A stretch of DNA of 64,000 nt, from NCBI RefSeq assembly GCF_007827045.1, contig NZ_RPFW01000003.1, positions 806,001 through 870,000 on the forward strand. Direction: 5' to 3'. A program made the translations under genes and the position numbers. The stretch comes from Trebonia kvetii (GTDB lineage: Bacteria > Actinomycetota > Actinomycetes > Streptosporangiales > Streptosporangiaceae). Positions 25,572 through 33,681 of this stretch are shown here, piece by piece. The notes under the pieces are model-generated. The model was not told the origin of the DNA, did not search any database, and was given only the letters and a program-made list of their open reading frames with translations. Numbering within the stretch: position 1 is the first letter of the stretch; each line of letters opens with the position of its first letter.

Positions 25572-25619
25572 GACAGTGGATACATCTCCACACCGGAGTG
25601 TGCAGAAATATCCACTGTC
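25572..25619. terminator. Hairpin family member 3 (22-bp stem, CGGA loop)
   Basis: The arms 25572-25593 and 25598-25619 match at 19 of 22 positions. The base is GACAGTGGATA and the tip is CACAC-CGGA-GTGTG. It ends eight bases beyond the phosphatase stop, as the reverse-strand terminator of that gene. Confidence 0.78.
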
Positions 25620-25627
25620 ATCGCGAA

Positions 25628-27679
25628 CTAGTGCTGGCCGTGGCCCGCGTGGCCGTTGCCCTTGCCGACCCTGCGGCCGAACACGAGCTGCTCCGTCGGC
25701 ACGCTCGGCAGCGTGGTGGTGCCGTCGTGCGCGCTGCCCGCCAGGTTGCTCACCGCGGGGATGGCGAAGTACTGGAGGGTAATCGTCGTGTCTCCGCGCC
25801 CGTGGCCCGGGTCGACGTCGAAGATCGAGTACCCGTAGGCGTCGGTCGGGTTGATCGCCGCGGACCAGGGCGCGTCCTCGACTGAGTCGGCGCCGTCCTT
25901 CACGAAACCGGTCGCCTCCGCTCCGACGACCGCGTTCCGCTCAGTGATGACCTTGGCCTTCGGCAGGTCATCGGCGGTGTCGGTGCCGTAGGTGTTGCTC
26001 GGGCCGTTGGTGCCGCCGCCGCCGAGCACCAGGTACACGGTGCCCTCGCCGGTGTTCCACGCCGGCAGGCCGTTGAACTCGTACGGCTCGGTGTTGGCCA
26101 CCGAGGGACGCCGGGTGTCTACGGCGGCGCCCGCGGTCTGCCCGGGGTTGGGCGCGACGACGGTGCCGTGCGCCCCGGCGTCGTAACCGCGGACCGGGTA
26201 GCTGCGCTCGTAGTCATGCTCGTGCCCGGACAGCACCAAGTCGACCTCGTACTTGTCGAACAGCGGCAGCCAGGCCTGGCGGATGCCGAGGTCGGAGCCG
26301 TTGCCCGGCACCGAGGTGGACATCGCGCACTGGTGCATGAACACGACGATCATGTCCACCGACGGGTCACGGCGCGCCTCGGCGAGCGTGCCCTCGAGCC
26401 ACAGCGTCTGCAGGTTGGGCTTGCCCGAGGAGAAGTCGGGCACGAGCGCGTTGTCCTTCGCCTCGAGCTTCAGGTTGCCGGTGTAGAAGCGATTGTAGGC
26501 GGTGGTGCCGTTCGGGATCTGCGCGCCGGTCGCGGCGATGGTCTCCGGCGCCTGGTTCGCCGCGTTGATCACGTAGTTGGCGCCGCCGTCCTGGTAGATG
26601 ACGTCGTCCGCGTCGAGCGAGATGAACTTCACGGTGCCGACCTGGAACGCGTAGAAGTTGCCGCGCAGCCGGTTGCCGTCCCAGTTGATCAGGCCGTTGT
26701 CGGGCAGCAGGAACCGGCTCAGGTAGTGGCCGTACCCGTACGGGCCGTTCCAGTAGTTGCCCGCCGCGCCCTGCGCGGCGACGCCGCCGGGCGCGCTGCC
26801 CTGGTGTCCGGAGAGGTTGTCGGTGCCGAACTCGACCTCGTGGTTGCCGAGCGCGGGCATCCACGGCCGGTTGGCCGCGCTGCGGCCGATGTTGTTGCCG
26901 AAGTCCCGCCACACGGCAGGCGCGTTGTTGACGTCCAGGTTGGCGTAGCACAGGTCGCCGTTGAGCAGGTGGAACAGCGGCGCGCCGTGGCCGTCGCCCG
27001 GCGACTCGATCGCAGTGACCGCGTACCAGGAGTTGTCGCACGACTCGTGCCAGATGTTGCCCGACGTGTTCAGGTCCCAGGAGGGGGTGGCCAGGTCGCC
27101 GTAGCTGGAGAAGCGGAACTTGGCCCGCCCGGCGGGCGCGGTCTCGAACGACGCGCCGGCGGTGGACGGCGTGGCCGCGCCGTCGCTGACCTGGTAGTAG
27201 TACCGCGTTCCCGGCTCGAGGCCGGTGAGCTGCACGTGGTAGGAGTACATGGTCTGCCCGTTGAGCCCGTCGGTGAAGCTCACCGCGGCGGCCTCGCGGT
27301 AACGCTTGGTCACGTCGAGCGGCGCGGGGTCGGGCAGCTTGACCAGGTGGCCGGGGTTGTGCGCCGAGATCGGGCGAGTCGAGAAGGCGAGCACGGGCGC
27401 CGGCTGCGCCACCGTGCCCGGTGCGTGCCAGGACACCGTGACATCGCGGGCGGGGTCGTTCCCCCAGGTCAGCAGCAGCTGCTCCGGCGCGGTGGTGGTC
27501 GGAAGCGGAAGAGTCGCGGTGGGCGGCCCGCTCGGCGCGCTGCCCGCGAGGGCGCGCGGCGCGCGGACGGCAGTCCCGCCGAGCGCGGCGACGGCGGTGA
27601 CGCCGACGCTTCCGATGATGAACCGGCGTCGGGTAAAACCGGGTTTGCCGGCGTCTGAAGCCTGAATCGATTCGCTCAT
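25628..27679 (-). CDS. Tat-exported purple acid phosphatase-type metallophosphoesterase
   Basis: The 683-residue protein begins with a Tat signal (FTRRRFIIGSVGVTAVAALGG). An Fn3-like amino-terminal domain (EQLLLTWGNDPARDVTVSWHAPG) typical of purple acid phosphatases follows, then the metal motifs FSSYGDL, NGDLCYANLD, ALGNHEVEF, VFMHQC and LSGHEHDYERSYPV, in the right order for an Fe/Zn or Fe/Mn dinuclear centre. Export folded through Tat fits a metalloenzyme loaded in the cytoplasm. The ATG at 27679 sits just before the Tat motif and was preferred to the open upstream frame. It likely scavenges phosphate. Confidence 0.92.
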   Translation of the reverse strand: MSESIQASDAGKPGFTRRRFIIGSVGVTAVAALGGTAVRAPRALAGSAPSGPPTATLPLPTTTAPEQLLLTWGNDPARDVTVSWHAPGTVAQPAPVLAFSTRPISAHNPGHLVKLPDPAPLDVTKRYREAAAVSFTDGLNGQTMYSYHVQLTGLEPGTRYYYQVSDGAATPSTAGASFETAPAGRAKFRFSSYGDLATPSWDLNTSGNIWHESCDNSWYAVTAIESPGDGHGAPLFHLLNGDLCYANLDVNNAPAVWRDFGNNIGRSAANRPWMPALGNHEVEFGTDNLSGHQGSAPGGVAAQGAAGNYWNGPYGYGHYLSRFLLPDNGLINWDGNRLRGNFYAFQVGTVKFISLDADDVIYQDGGANYVINAANQAPETIAATGAQIPNGTTAYNRFYTGNLKLEAKDNALVPDFSSGKPNLQTLWLEGTLAEARRDPSVDMIVVFMHQCAMSTSVPGNGSDLGIRQAWLPLFDKYEVDLVLSGHEHDYERSYPVRGYDAGAHGTVVAPNPGQTAGAAVDTRRPSVANTEPYEFNGLPAWNTGEGTVYLVLGGGGTNGPSNTYGTDTADDLPKAKVITERNAVVGAEATGFVKDGADSVEDAPWSAAINPTDAYGYSIFDVDPGHGRGDTTITLQYFAIPAVSNLAGSAHDGTTTLPSVPTEQLVFGRRVGKGNGHAGHGQH

Positions 27680-27792
27680 GGCGGCGACGCTAGGGAACGC
27701 AAATGAACACAACGTGGCCCGCACCGAACCGCCAGCCAGCCTTTCCCCAGCGGCCCGGGGAACACAAAAAGACGGGTGACGCGACGTGAAGC

Positions 27793-27810
27793 CGCGCACC
27801 CGTTCCGGAT
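27793..27810 (-). repeat. CCGAACGG dispersed motif, copy f (diverged)
   Basis: On the reverse strand this reads ATCCGGAACGGGTGCGCG, with CAGAATTC upstream. It lies 77 bases after the stop of the small membrane protein gene in that gene's orientation. Confidence 0.55.
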
Positions 27811-27887
27811 GAATTCTGATTTGTGATTCTCGGATGTCCCCTGCCGTCCCGGGGGGACTCAGGTCTGCGGGACGGCAAGGGCGTCGG

Positions 27888-28091
27888 CTAGTGGTGAAGG
27901 TGGAGGGCGGATATCAGGGAGGCGGCGGCCTCGATGCTGAGGAGCACGCCGAGGATGGCGAGGGCGATGAGCGCGATGATGAGCACCGCCAGCGCCGTGC
28001 GCCAGTAGCGGAAGAAGGCCCAGCCGCCGATGACGGACAGCACCGCCAGCGCGGCCAGGGCGTCGTGGGGGTTGCCAGAAGGGACAGGCAT
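27888..28091 (-). CDS. Small two-helix membrane protein, 67 aa
   Basis: From the ATG at 28091, preceded by GGAGG five bases upstream, the product is 67 residues with two hydrophobic helices: ALAALAVLSVIGGWAFF and ALAVLIIALIALAILGVLLSI, ending in HLHH. No family is recognised. It could be a small regulatory or stress membrane peptide. Its good ribosome-binding site, fitting codon usage and helical pattern support a real gene; the longer frame up to 28175 adds unlikely residues. Confidence 0.65.
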   Translation of the reverse strand: MPVPSGNPHDALAALAVLSVIGGWAFFRYWRTALAVLIIALIALAILGVLLSIEAAASLISALHLHH

Positions 28092-28278
28092 GCGAACCTC
28101 CGATGGGGTCGCCATGGATGGTGCACGCCGGATCGTCAGGGTTCCTGAGCAGGTCCTACTGCCTCCTTGTCCCAATGACCCAAACAGGCCAGATCGGCGG
28201 GACCTAGGGGTAGGCAGACGGTGAATCGCCAGGTAACGTAGCTATCTGTAACTGGGCTAGCTTCGGCGTCCGGCTTTA

Positions 28279-28310
28279 GGGAGAGGCGATGTTGACGCAT
28301 CGCCTCTCTC
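28279..28310 (+). terminator. Intrinsic terminator with no upstream gene
   Basis: GAGAGGCGATG at 28281-28291 pairs with CATCGCCTCTC at 28298-28308, extendable by two pairs, loop TTGACG, followed by TTCGTTTTGG. It is one of the few hairpins here with a T-rich tail, yet the flanking genes are divergent. Confidence 0.75.
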
Positions 28311-28576
28311 TTCGTTTTGGTTGCACAGGCCGTGCGGGGCAGGGCCAAGCGACGGCGGATCACGCGCGCGGGTATTCGCGGGGCGGCCGATGGCCAATGT
28401 GATGGAGACCGGCTGGTCCTTCCGCCTCGTCTCCATGTCAGCTCCTCAACGTTCGGGAAGCCACTTGCTCGTTAGTCTGATTGTGAATGACGGTAAAAAT
28501 TTCATCAATACTGACGACGTGACGCCCAGAAAAAATATTGACAAATTTCCTCGCTGACGGGCTGGCTCAAGTGGCA

Positions 28577-28589
28577 CACTGTTACAGTG
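28577..28589 (+). promoter_or_regulatory. 13-bp palindrome before the XRE regulator
   Basis: CACTGT-T-ACAGTG is a perfect odd-length dyad ending 27 bases before the start at 28617. It is a likely autoregulatory site of the helix-turn-helix protein. Confidence 0.6.
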
Positions 28590-28616
28590 CGCAGCCCCAG
28601 TAACGTGTGAGGTCAG

Positions 28617-29495
28617 ATGGCCCCTTCCGGCAGCCCGACAGTCAGGCGCAGGCGCCTGGCAGCCGAACTGCGCCGGCTGCGCGGCAACCGGACGGGAGGC
28701 GCGGTCGCCCGGACCGTCGGCTGGTCTGCCACAAAAATCAGCCGCGCGGAGTCGGGGCGCGAGAGCCTCCCTCCGGCGGAGATCGAGCGGCTGATCGATT
28801 ACTACGGCGTTGCGGAACCGCTGCGCGGGCGACTGCTCGAACTAGCCGAGGATGCCACCGGGCGCGGCTGGTGGGAGGACTACGCGGACGCGCTTTCCCC
28901 GGAACACCTCGAGTTCGTCGGTCTGGAGGCAGAGGCGGAGTCGAGCTTGCAATGGCAGGCCGATCTCGTGCCCGGTTTGCTGCAGACCGAGGATTACGTC
29001 AGGAATTTGCAGGCCGCCTTCCGGGTTGTGGTGCCCACTACCCCGCCAGGCGTTGTCGAGCGCTTCGTGCAGGCCCGGATGCGCCGCCAGAGGCGACTGA
29101 CGGATGAGCCGGTGCTCGGGCTCTCCGTTGTCCTCGACGAGTCCGTCATGCTTAGGAGGGTCGGCGACGAGCATGTTATGCGCGCCCAGTTGCTGCACCT
29201 CGCACAGGTAAGCGAGTTGCACAATGTCGACCTCCGGGTTCTGCCACTCGACCGTGAGGTCGCATTGCACACCGGCTCATTCGTAATTATGAGCTTTGGC
29301 CCCGGATTGGCCTCCGGGGCGGAGAGCCTCGGCGACGTGGTCAGCGCCGAGAGTCTCAACGACCAGTTGCACGTGGAGGGGGAAATCGACACATACCGAT
29401 ATAGGCTGTTTTTTCAGGCCCTTTCCGATGCCGCGCTGCCGCCCGGGAAATCTCGAGACCTGATCGTGACTATTAGTAAGCGAGTCTGGGCATGA
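28617..29495 (+). CDS. XRE-family HTH regulator with DUF5753 sensor domain (WhiJ-like)
   Basis: The 292-residue protein has an amino-terminal XRE helix-turn-helix (LRRLRGNRTGGAVARTVGWSATKISRAESGRESL) and a carboxyl-terminal DUF5753 domain (LVPGLLQTEDYVRNL, LDESVMLRRVG, VDLRVLPLD, GSFVIMSF). This pair is abundant in Streptomyces-type genomes, where it usually sits beside a DUF397 gene as here and affects development or antibiotic production. A 13-bp palindrome precedes the gene. Base composition is a little lower in GC than the neighbours, as is common for these loci. Confidence 0.93.
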   Translation: MAPSGSPTVRRRRLAAELRRLRGNRTGGAVARTVGWSATKISRAESGRESLPPAEIERLIDYYGVAEPLRGRLLELAEDATGRGWWEDYADALSPEHLEFVGLEAEAESSLQWQADLVPGLLQTEDYVRNLQAAFRVVVPTTPPGVVERFVQARMRRQRRLTDEPVLGLSVVLDESVMLRRVGDEHVMRAQLLHLAQVSELHNVDLRVLPLDREVALHTGSFVIMSFGPGLASGAESLGDVVSAESLNDQLHVEGEIDTYRYRLFFQALSDAALPPGKSRDLIVTISKRVWA

Positions 29496-29648
29496 ACTCA
29501 CCGCGTAGGGCCTAGGATTCTCTCGGTGCCATGTGACACCCCGCCTGGACCGTACTATCATGCCCGAGATCGTTTGAAGTGAACTCTCGGGGGCCTTGGC
29601 GTTGCCGCTTGGTGCCCGCTTGGTCGGCTGGGGCGGATCGCCGGCCGA

Positions 29649-29912
29649 ATGGACACACAAGGCAGCCTAGGTGGTTTGATGCGAATTTCAGGTCTGAGGC
29701 GATCGAGGCCTTCGGATGAGGTCTACTCCGGGCCCTGGATCAAGAGTTCGTACAGCGGTTATAGCGGTGAATGCGTGGAAATTTCTGCCGGTGACATGAT
29801 TCGCGTCCGGGACAGCAAGCACACGCGCGGTGCAATCCTGAGCTTCACGCAAGCAGAATGGAATGCGTTCGTGAGCGGTGTACGTAACGGGGAATTTGGC
29901 CGCAATTCCTAA
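29649..29912 (+). CDS. DUF397 protein, partner of the XRE regulator
   Basis: Up to 87 residues, with the DUF397 core SGPWIKSSYSGYSGECVEIS...IRVRDSKHTRGAILSFTQAEWNAFVSGVRNGEF. DUF397 proteins are small acidic partners of XRE-DUF5753 regulators and have been proposed to act as antitoxin- or anti-repressor-like modulators. The start may be 29649 or the ATG at 29679 (MRISGLRRSRP), which gives a more typical length. The gap to the regulator is 153 bp, so it may have its own promoter. A strong hairpin follows. Confidence 0.9.
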   Translation: MDTQGSLGGLMRISGLRRSRPSDEVYSGPWIKSSYSGYSGECVEISAGDMIRVRDSKHTRGAILSFTQAEWNAFVSGVRNGEFGRNS

Positions 29913-29935
29913 TCGGCACAGCTAAGTCGCGATAA

Positions 29936-29964
29936 TTCGGGGGGACGGTAACCGTCCCCCCGAA
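29936..29964. terminator. Bidirectional terminator between DUF397 and the acyl-CoA ligase
   Basis: TTCGGGGGGACGGT at 29936-29949 is perfectly complementary to 29951-29964 around a single A. It separates convergent genes. Confidence 0.8.
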
Positions 29965-29968
29965 CGCA

Positions 29969-31546
29969 TTACTGCCTGGAGATGTTCGCCGCGCCGCCGC
30001 GCAGCACGAACTTCTGGATCTTGCCGGTGGCGGTCTTCGGCAGTTCGACGACGAACGTGACACCGCGCGGCGCCTTGAAGTGCGCGAGCCGGCCGCGGAC
30101 GAATTCGATCAGGTCGTCTTCTGTCGCGGTCTGGCCGGACAGCAGCACGACGAACGCGTGCGGTGTCTCTCCCCACCGTTCGCTCGGCAGCCCGACGACC
30201 GCGGCCTCGCCCACCGCGGGATGCCGCAGCAGGGTGCCCTCGACCTCGACGGAGGAGATGTTCTCGCCGCCGCTGATGATTACGTCCTTGATCCTGTCGC
30301 GGATCTCGACGTACCCGTCGGGGTGGACCACGGCCGCGTCGCCGCTGTGGAACCAGCCGTCGCCCATGGCCTTCTTGGTGGCCTCCGGGTCGTTGTAGTA
30401 CCCCTCCATCACCACGTTGCCCCGGACGGTGATCTCGCCGAGGGTCTCGCCGTCCCACGGCACCTCAGCGCCGGATTCCGACACCACGAGCAGCTCGCCC
30501 GAGGTGATCAGCTCGACGCCCTGCCTGGCCTTGACCACGGCGAGGTCACCCAGCGGCAGCGCCGAGTGCTCGGGCAGCGGGTCGCACACGGTGATGAACG
30601 GCGCGGTCTCGGTGAGCCCGTACACGTGGGTGATCTCCCAGCCGAACTCCCCTTCTAGTCGCTCGATCGTGGCCGCCGCGGGCGGGGCGCCGGCGGTGGC
30701 GACGTGCACGCCGCGCGGCACGTCGCCGCGCACCGCGGCCGGGGCATTGGCCAGCGAGATAAGCACCGTCGGCGCGGCGCAAAGCCAGTTCACGCCCTCG
30801 CCCCTGATCAGCGCGAAGACCAGCGCCGGGTCAACCTTGCGCAGGCAGACGTGCGTGCCGGCCACCGCGGTCACCGTCCAGGTGAAGGTCCACCCGTTGG
30901 CGTGGAACATCGGCAGCGTCCACAGGTAGCGGTCGCCGACGCCCATCCGCAGGTGCAGCAGGGTGCCGATGGTGTTCATCGCGGCGTTCCGGTGCGTGAT
31001 CATGACGCCCTTGGGCCGCGAGGTGGTGCCGCTGGTGTAGTTGATGGTCAGCAGGTCGCGCTCGCCGATCTCCGGCCTGGCGAAGGCCGGCCCCGTGACC
31101 TCGATGAGGCGCTCGTAGTCGAGCCACCCCTCGCGCCCCGCGCCGCCCTCGAACGCGATGAAATGCCGCACGGCAGGCATCTGGTCGCGTACCCCGTCGA
31201 TCGCGTCCAGGTAATCGCTGTGCACGCAGAGCATCGTGGAACCCGAGTGGTTGACCATGTAGACGAAATCGTCGGCGGTCAGCCGGTAGTTCATCGGCAC
31301 AAGGACGGCCCCGAGCTGCGGCACGGCGTAGAACGACTCAAGCTGCGCGTGGGTGTTCGGCGCGATCGTGGCGACCCGGTCGCCCTGCATCACACCCAGC
31401 GCCTGCATGGCTCCCGACCAGCGGTCACAGCGGTCGAAGAACTGCTCATAGGTGAGTCGCAGGTCGCCGTCGACGACGGCCTCGCGGTCACCGTGCAGGC
31501 GGCGGGTACGGCGGGCGAACTCAAGCGGAGACAGCGGTGTTTCCAT
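29969..31546 (-). CDS. Fatty-acyl-CoA synthetase (AMP-forming ligase)
   Basis: The 525-residue ANL-superfamily enzyme activates a carboxylic acid as acyl-AMP and then acyl-CoA. Visible motifs are INYTSGTTSRPKGVMITH (P-loop), VYGLTETAPF (A5), WFHSGDAAV (A7), IKDVIISGGENISSVEVE (A8 hinge) and TGKIQKF with the catalytic lysine. The sequence is closest to medium/long-chain acyl-CoA ligases of the FadD/AlkK type (MLPLSPLEF-like start, RRTRRLHGDREAVVDG). The MarR gene upstream on the same strand (81-bp gap) is the probable regulator, perhaps responsive to acyl-CoA. Confidence 0.92.
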   Translation of the reverse strand: METPLSPLEFARRTRRLHGDREAVVDGDLRLTYEQFFDRCDRWSGAMQALGVMQGDRVATIAPNTHAQLESFYAVPQLGAVLVPMNYRLTADDFVYMVNHSGSTMLCVHSDYLDAIDGVRDQMPAVRHFIAFEGGAGREGWLDYERLIEVTGPAFARPEIGERDLLTINYTSGTTSRPKGVMITHRNAAMNTIGTLLHLRMGVGDRYLWTLPMFHANGWTFTWTVTAVAGTHVCLRKVDPALVFALIRGEGVNWLCAAPTVLISLANAPAAVRGDVPRGVHVATAGAPPAAATIERLEGEFGWEITHVYGLTETAPFITVCDPLPEHSALPLGDLAVVKARQGVELITSGELLVVSESGAEVPWDGETLGEITVRGNVVMEGYYNDPEATKKAMGDGWFHSGDAAVVHPDGYVEIRDRIKDVIISGGENISSVEVEGTLLRHPAVGEAAVVGLPSERWGETPHAFVVLLSGQTATEDDLIEFVRGRLAHFKAPRGVTFVVELPKTATGKIQKFVLRGGAANISRQ

Positions 31547-31627
31547 ACCTTCGCATCCTGCCAGCCTGCCGCGCTCCGCGACACCCCCGCCCCCGGCGAG
31601 CCGCGCGGCGTCGTGACGCGACCCCAG

Positions 31628-32065
31628 TCAGGCGCGGGACAGATTGGCGTGGCAGCTGACAAGGGCCGCGCGCAGCGCCACGACCTCGTCCGCTGACAGG
31701 CCGGCCAGCATGGCCCGCTCCAGGGCGGCGACCTCCGGGCGGCACCGGTCGAGCAGCGCCCGTCCCTCGGCGGTGAGCGAGACCACCAGCCGCCGCCTGT
31801 CCGCCCGGTCGCGGTGCCGTTCGATCAGCGCCCGTCCCTCTAGCGCAGTGATCATGTCGGCCATCGACTGCGCCGTGACGAATGAGCGCCTGGCGAGCTG
31901 GGCCGATGACATGTCGTCGTGCCGCTCGAGCACGGTCAGCGCCGTGTACTGCAGCGCGGTGAGCCCGACCGGGCGGACGATCTCGTCGAGCCGCGCCCTG
32001 GACGCGAGCTCGACCTGCTTGAACAGGTAGAGCAGCAGCGGCTGCGCGGACTCGGGACCTGGCAT
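31628..32065 (-). CDS. MarR-family regulator beside the acyl-CoA ligase
   Basis: The 145-residue protein has the MarR fold: LTALQYTALTVLERHDDMSSAQLARRSFVTAQSMADMITALEGRALIERHRDRADRRRLVVSLTAEGRALL, including the DRRR wing. It reads into the ligase gene on the same strand and probably controls it. Phenolic or fatty acids are the usual effectors for this class; the effector here is unknown. Confidence 0.94.
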   Translation of the reverse strand: MPGPESAQPLLLYLFKQVELASRARLDEIVRPVGLTALQYTALTVLERHDDMSSAQLARRSFVTAQSMADMITALEGRALIERHRDRADRRRLVVSLTAEGRALLDRCRPEVAALERAMLAGLSADEVVALRAALVSCHANLSRA

Positions 32066-32109
32066 GAGCCGAGAGTACCGAGCCCGCGCTCCGCCTTGCC
32101 AGCGGCGGG

Positions 32110-33510
32110 TTACCGCGACCAGACCTGGCCGGTCAGCTCGCCCGGGTTGTAGTCGGCGAAGCGGGCCGCGCCGAGGTTGAGCGAGGTGGCCGCCTGCTGG
32201 AGGCTGGCCGTGGTCGCGACGTTGTCCCAGTGGCCGGCGGTCACCCGGTGCAGGACCGCCTGGACGCCCGCGACCAGCTCAGCCGGGCTGAAGTTGCAGT
32301 GGCCGAAGCTGGCGGTGTACGCCTGCCGCAGCAGGGAGCCGCTGCCCGCCCGGTCGACCAGGTGGCGGTAGTTGTTCTCGTTCTGCACGGGGACCAGGTT
32401 GTCGCCGATCGTGTGCAGGTCGAGTTCGGGCACCTCAAGCCGCCCGGTGGGGACCGAAGTCCGGTAGAGCGAGCGCAGCGCCGCCGGGTCCGCGCTTGTG
32501 GAGGTGTGCGCGGTCAGCGTCGCGAGGTCGGCGCCGAGGTTCAGCCCTGCCGCCCGGTACAGCGCCTCGACCTGGTGCTTGTACGGGGAGTTCCGCAGCA
32601 CCCGCGCGAAGTCGGTGCCGGTGTCCCAGGTCGCTTGGCCGCCGTCGGCCTGCTCGATCGAGATCCTGCCGAGCTCGATGAAGTCCATGATGTTGAACCC
32701 GCCGCCGAACAGCACGTCGTACTCGGCGGCCTCCTGCGCCGCCGGGTCGCTGTCCGGTGCCGGGGTGGCCGAGGCCGGCTCCCACGGTGTCACGTTGAGG
32801 AACGCCATCGCGAGCGCGAGCCGTGCCTGGCCGGCCGCCGTCTGCTGCGCCGACGCGGCGTCGGCGGTCAGCGCGCCGGCGGTGCCGAGCGCGGTGGGCA
32901 CGTCACCGAAGCCGACGAGCTGCGTAGCCGGATCGCCGAGGAGCTGCGCGATCGCGTACTCGCCGTCGATCTGGTACTCGTTCAGGTTGACGCCGCCGCC
33001 GACGATGCCGCAGGTGGTGAGCGCGCCGTCGATCTCGCCGCGGCCGTTCTGCGCCTCGAGCGCGCTGATCAGGCCGCCCATCGAGGTTCCGACCGCGAGC
33101 ACGTGCGCAGGCCGGTGCGGCAGCACGCTCGACTCGACGGCCGCCAGGGTGCCGAACTGGTCGCTGACGGCGGTGTCGAGCGCCCATTCCGAGTTGTTCG
33201 GGTCATACGAGGAGCCGGCCAGCGCGTAGCCCCGGGCGAGCAGGGCGGCCTGCGTGTTCGCGTCCGGGGCGTCGGCCGCGGTGAGCGGGCCGAAGCCGTG
33301 GCTGTACAGCAGCAGGGTGCCGTTCCAGGCGGCGGGGTATTCGGCGATCCACACCGTTCCGTTGGCCAGCGTGCCGGTCACCTGGGTCCCCGGCGCCGCG
33401 GCAGGCGCGGCATGGGCGACACCGGGCGCGGTGAACGCGGCTCCCGCGACGGCGAGGGTGACCGCGGCCGTGGCGGTCAGCGTTTTTTTCGGGTGGAACC
33501 TCATTCGCAT
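32110..33510 (-). CDS. Secreted alpha/beta-hydrolase (lipase/peptidase-like)
   Basis: From the ATG at 33510, with AAGGAGG seven bases upstream, the product is 466 residues. A Sec signal peptide ends in GVAHAAPAA. The hydrolase core shows LLYSHGFGPL (oxyanion loop), VGTSMGGLISAL (nucleophile elbow), TIGDNLVPVQNE (acid region) and FGHCNFSPAE (His), with a large helical insertion between strands 6 and 7. It resembles exported actinobacterial hydrolases of unknown substrate. The gene is divergent from tyrS. Confidence 0.85.
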   Translation of the reverse strand: MRMRFHPKKTLTATAAVTLAVAGAAFTAPGVAHAAPAAAPGTQVTGTLANGTVWIAEYPAAWNGTLLLYSHGFGPLTAADAPDANTQAALLARGYALAGSSYDPNNSEWALDTAVSDQFGTLAAVESSVLPHRPAHVLAVGTSMGGLISALEAQNGRGEIDGALTTCGIVGGGVNLNEYQIDGEYAIAQLLGDPATQLVGFGDVPTALGTAGALTADAASAQQTAAGQARLALAMAFLNVTPWEPASATPAPDSDPAAQEAAEYDVLFGGGFNIMDFIELGRISIEQADGGQATWDTGTDFARVLRNSPYKHQVEALYRAAGLNLGADLATLTAHTSTSADPAALRSLYRTSVPTGRLEVPELDLHTIGDNLVPVQNENNYRHLVDRAGSGSLLRQAYTASFGHCNFSPAELVAGVQAVLHRVTAGHWDNVATTASLQQAATSLNLGAARFADYNPGELTGQVWSR

Positions 33511-33681
33511 CGGGATGCCTCCTTGCATCGCAGAACTGAACGCAGCCCCCCTCGACTGTGAATCGTGTCACGCCATGCGGGAGATGTACAGGTTTCCTGA
33601 TGATTACGTTTCGATGTCGGGCGTTGCCTGCGGGTCGTTTTATCAGCCAGACGACCGAGCGACATGTGGGATCATTGCCGC

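Larger units (their letters stand above)
28092..28616. other. 525-bp gap between divergent genes, with an orphan terminator
   Basis: No convincing protein gene is present; a 78-codon frame at 28321-28557 lacks a good start and recognisable features. The gap contains an intrinsic terminator at 28279-28310 that belongs to no annotated gene, an unusually AT-rich stretch (about 28460-28550) with TTGACA at 28538, and a 13-bp dyad at 28577. A small RNA ending at 28310 is possible. Confidence 0.6.

Noticed and set aside
28321..28557. A 78-codon open frame in the 28.1-28.6 kb gap
   Set aside because: Composition is mixed, the start lacks a ribosome-binding site, there is no domain, and the frame crosses the AT-rich promoter of the XRE gene.
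28841..28870. Possible frameshift in the XRE regulator
   Set aside because: The 292-residue frame is continuous through both domains with expected motifs; apparent alternatives are shadow frames.
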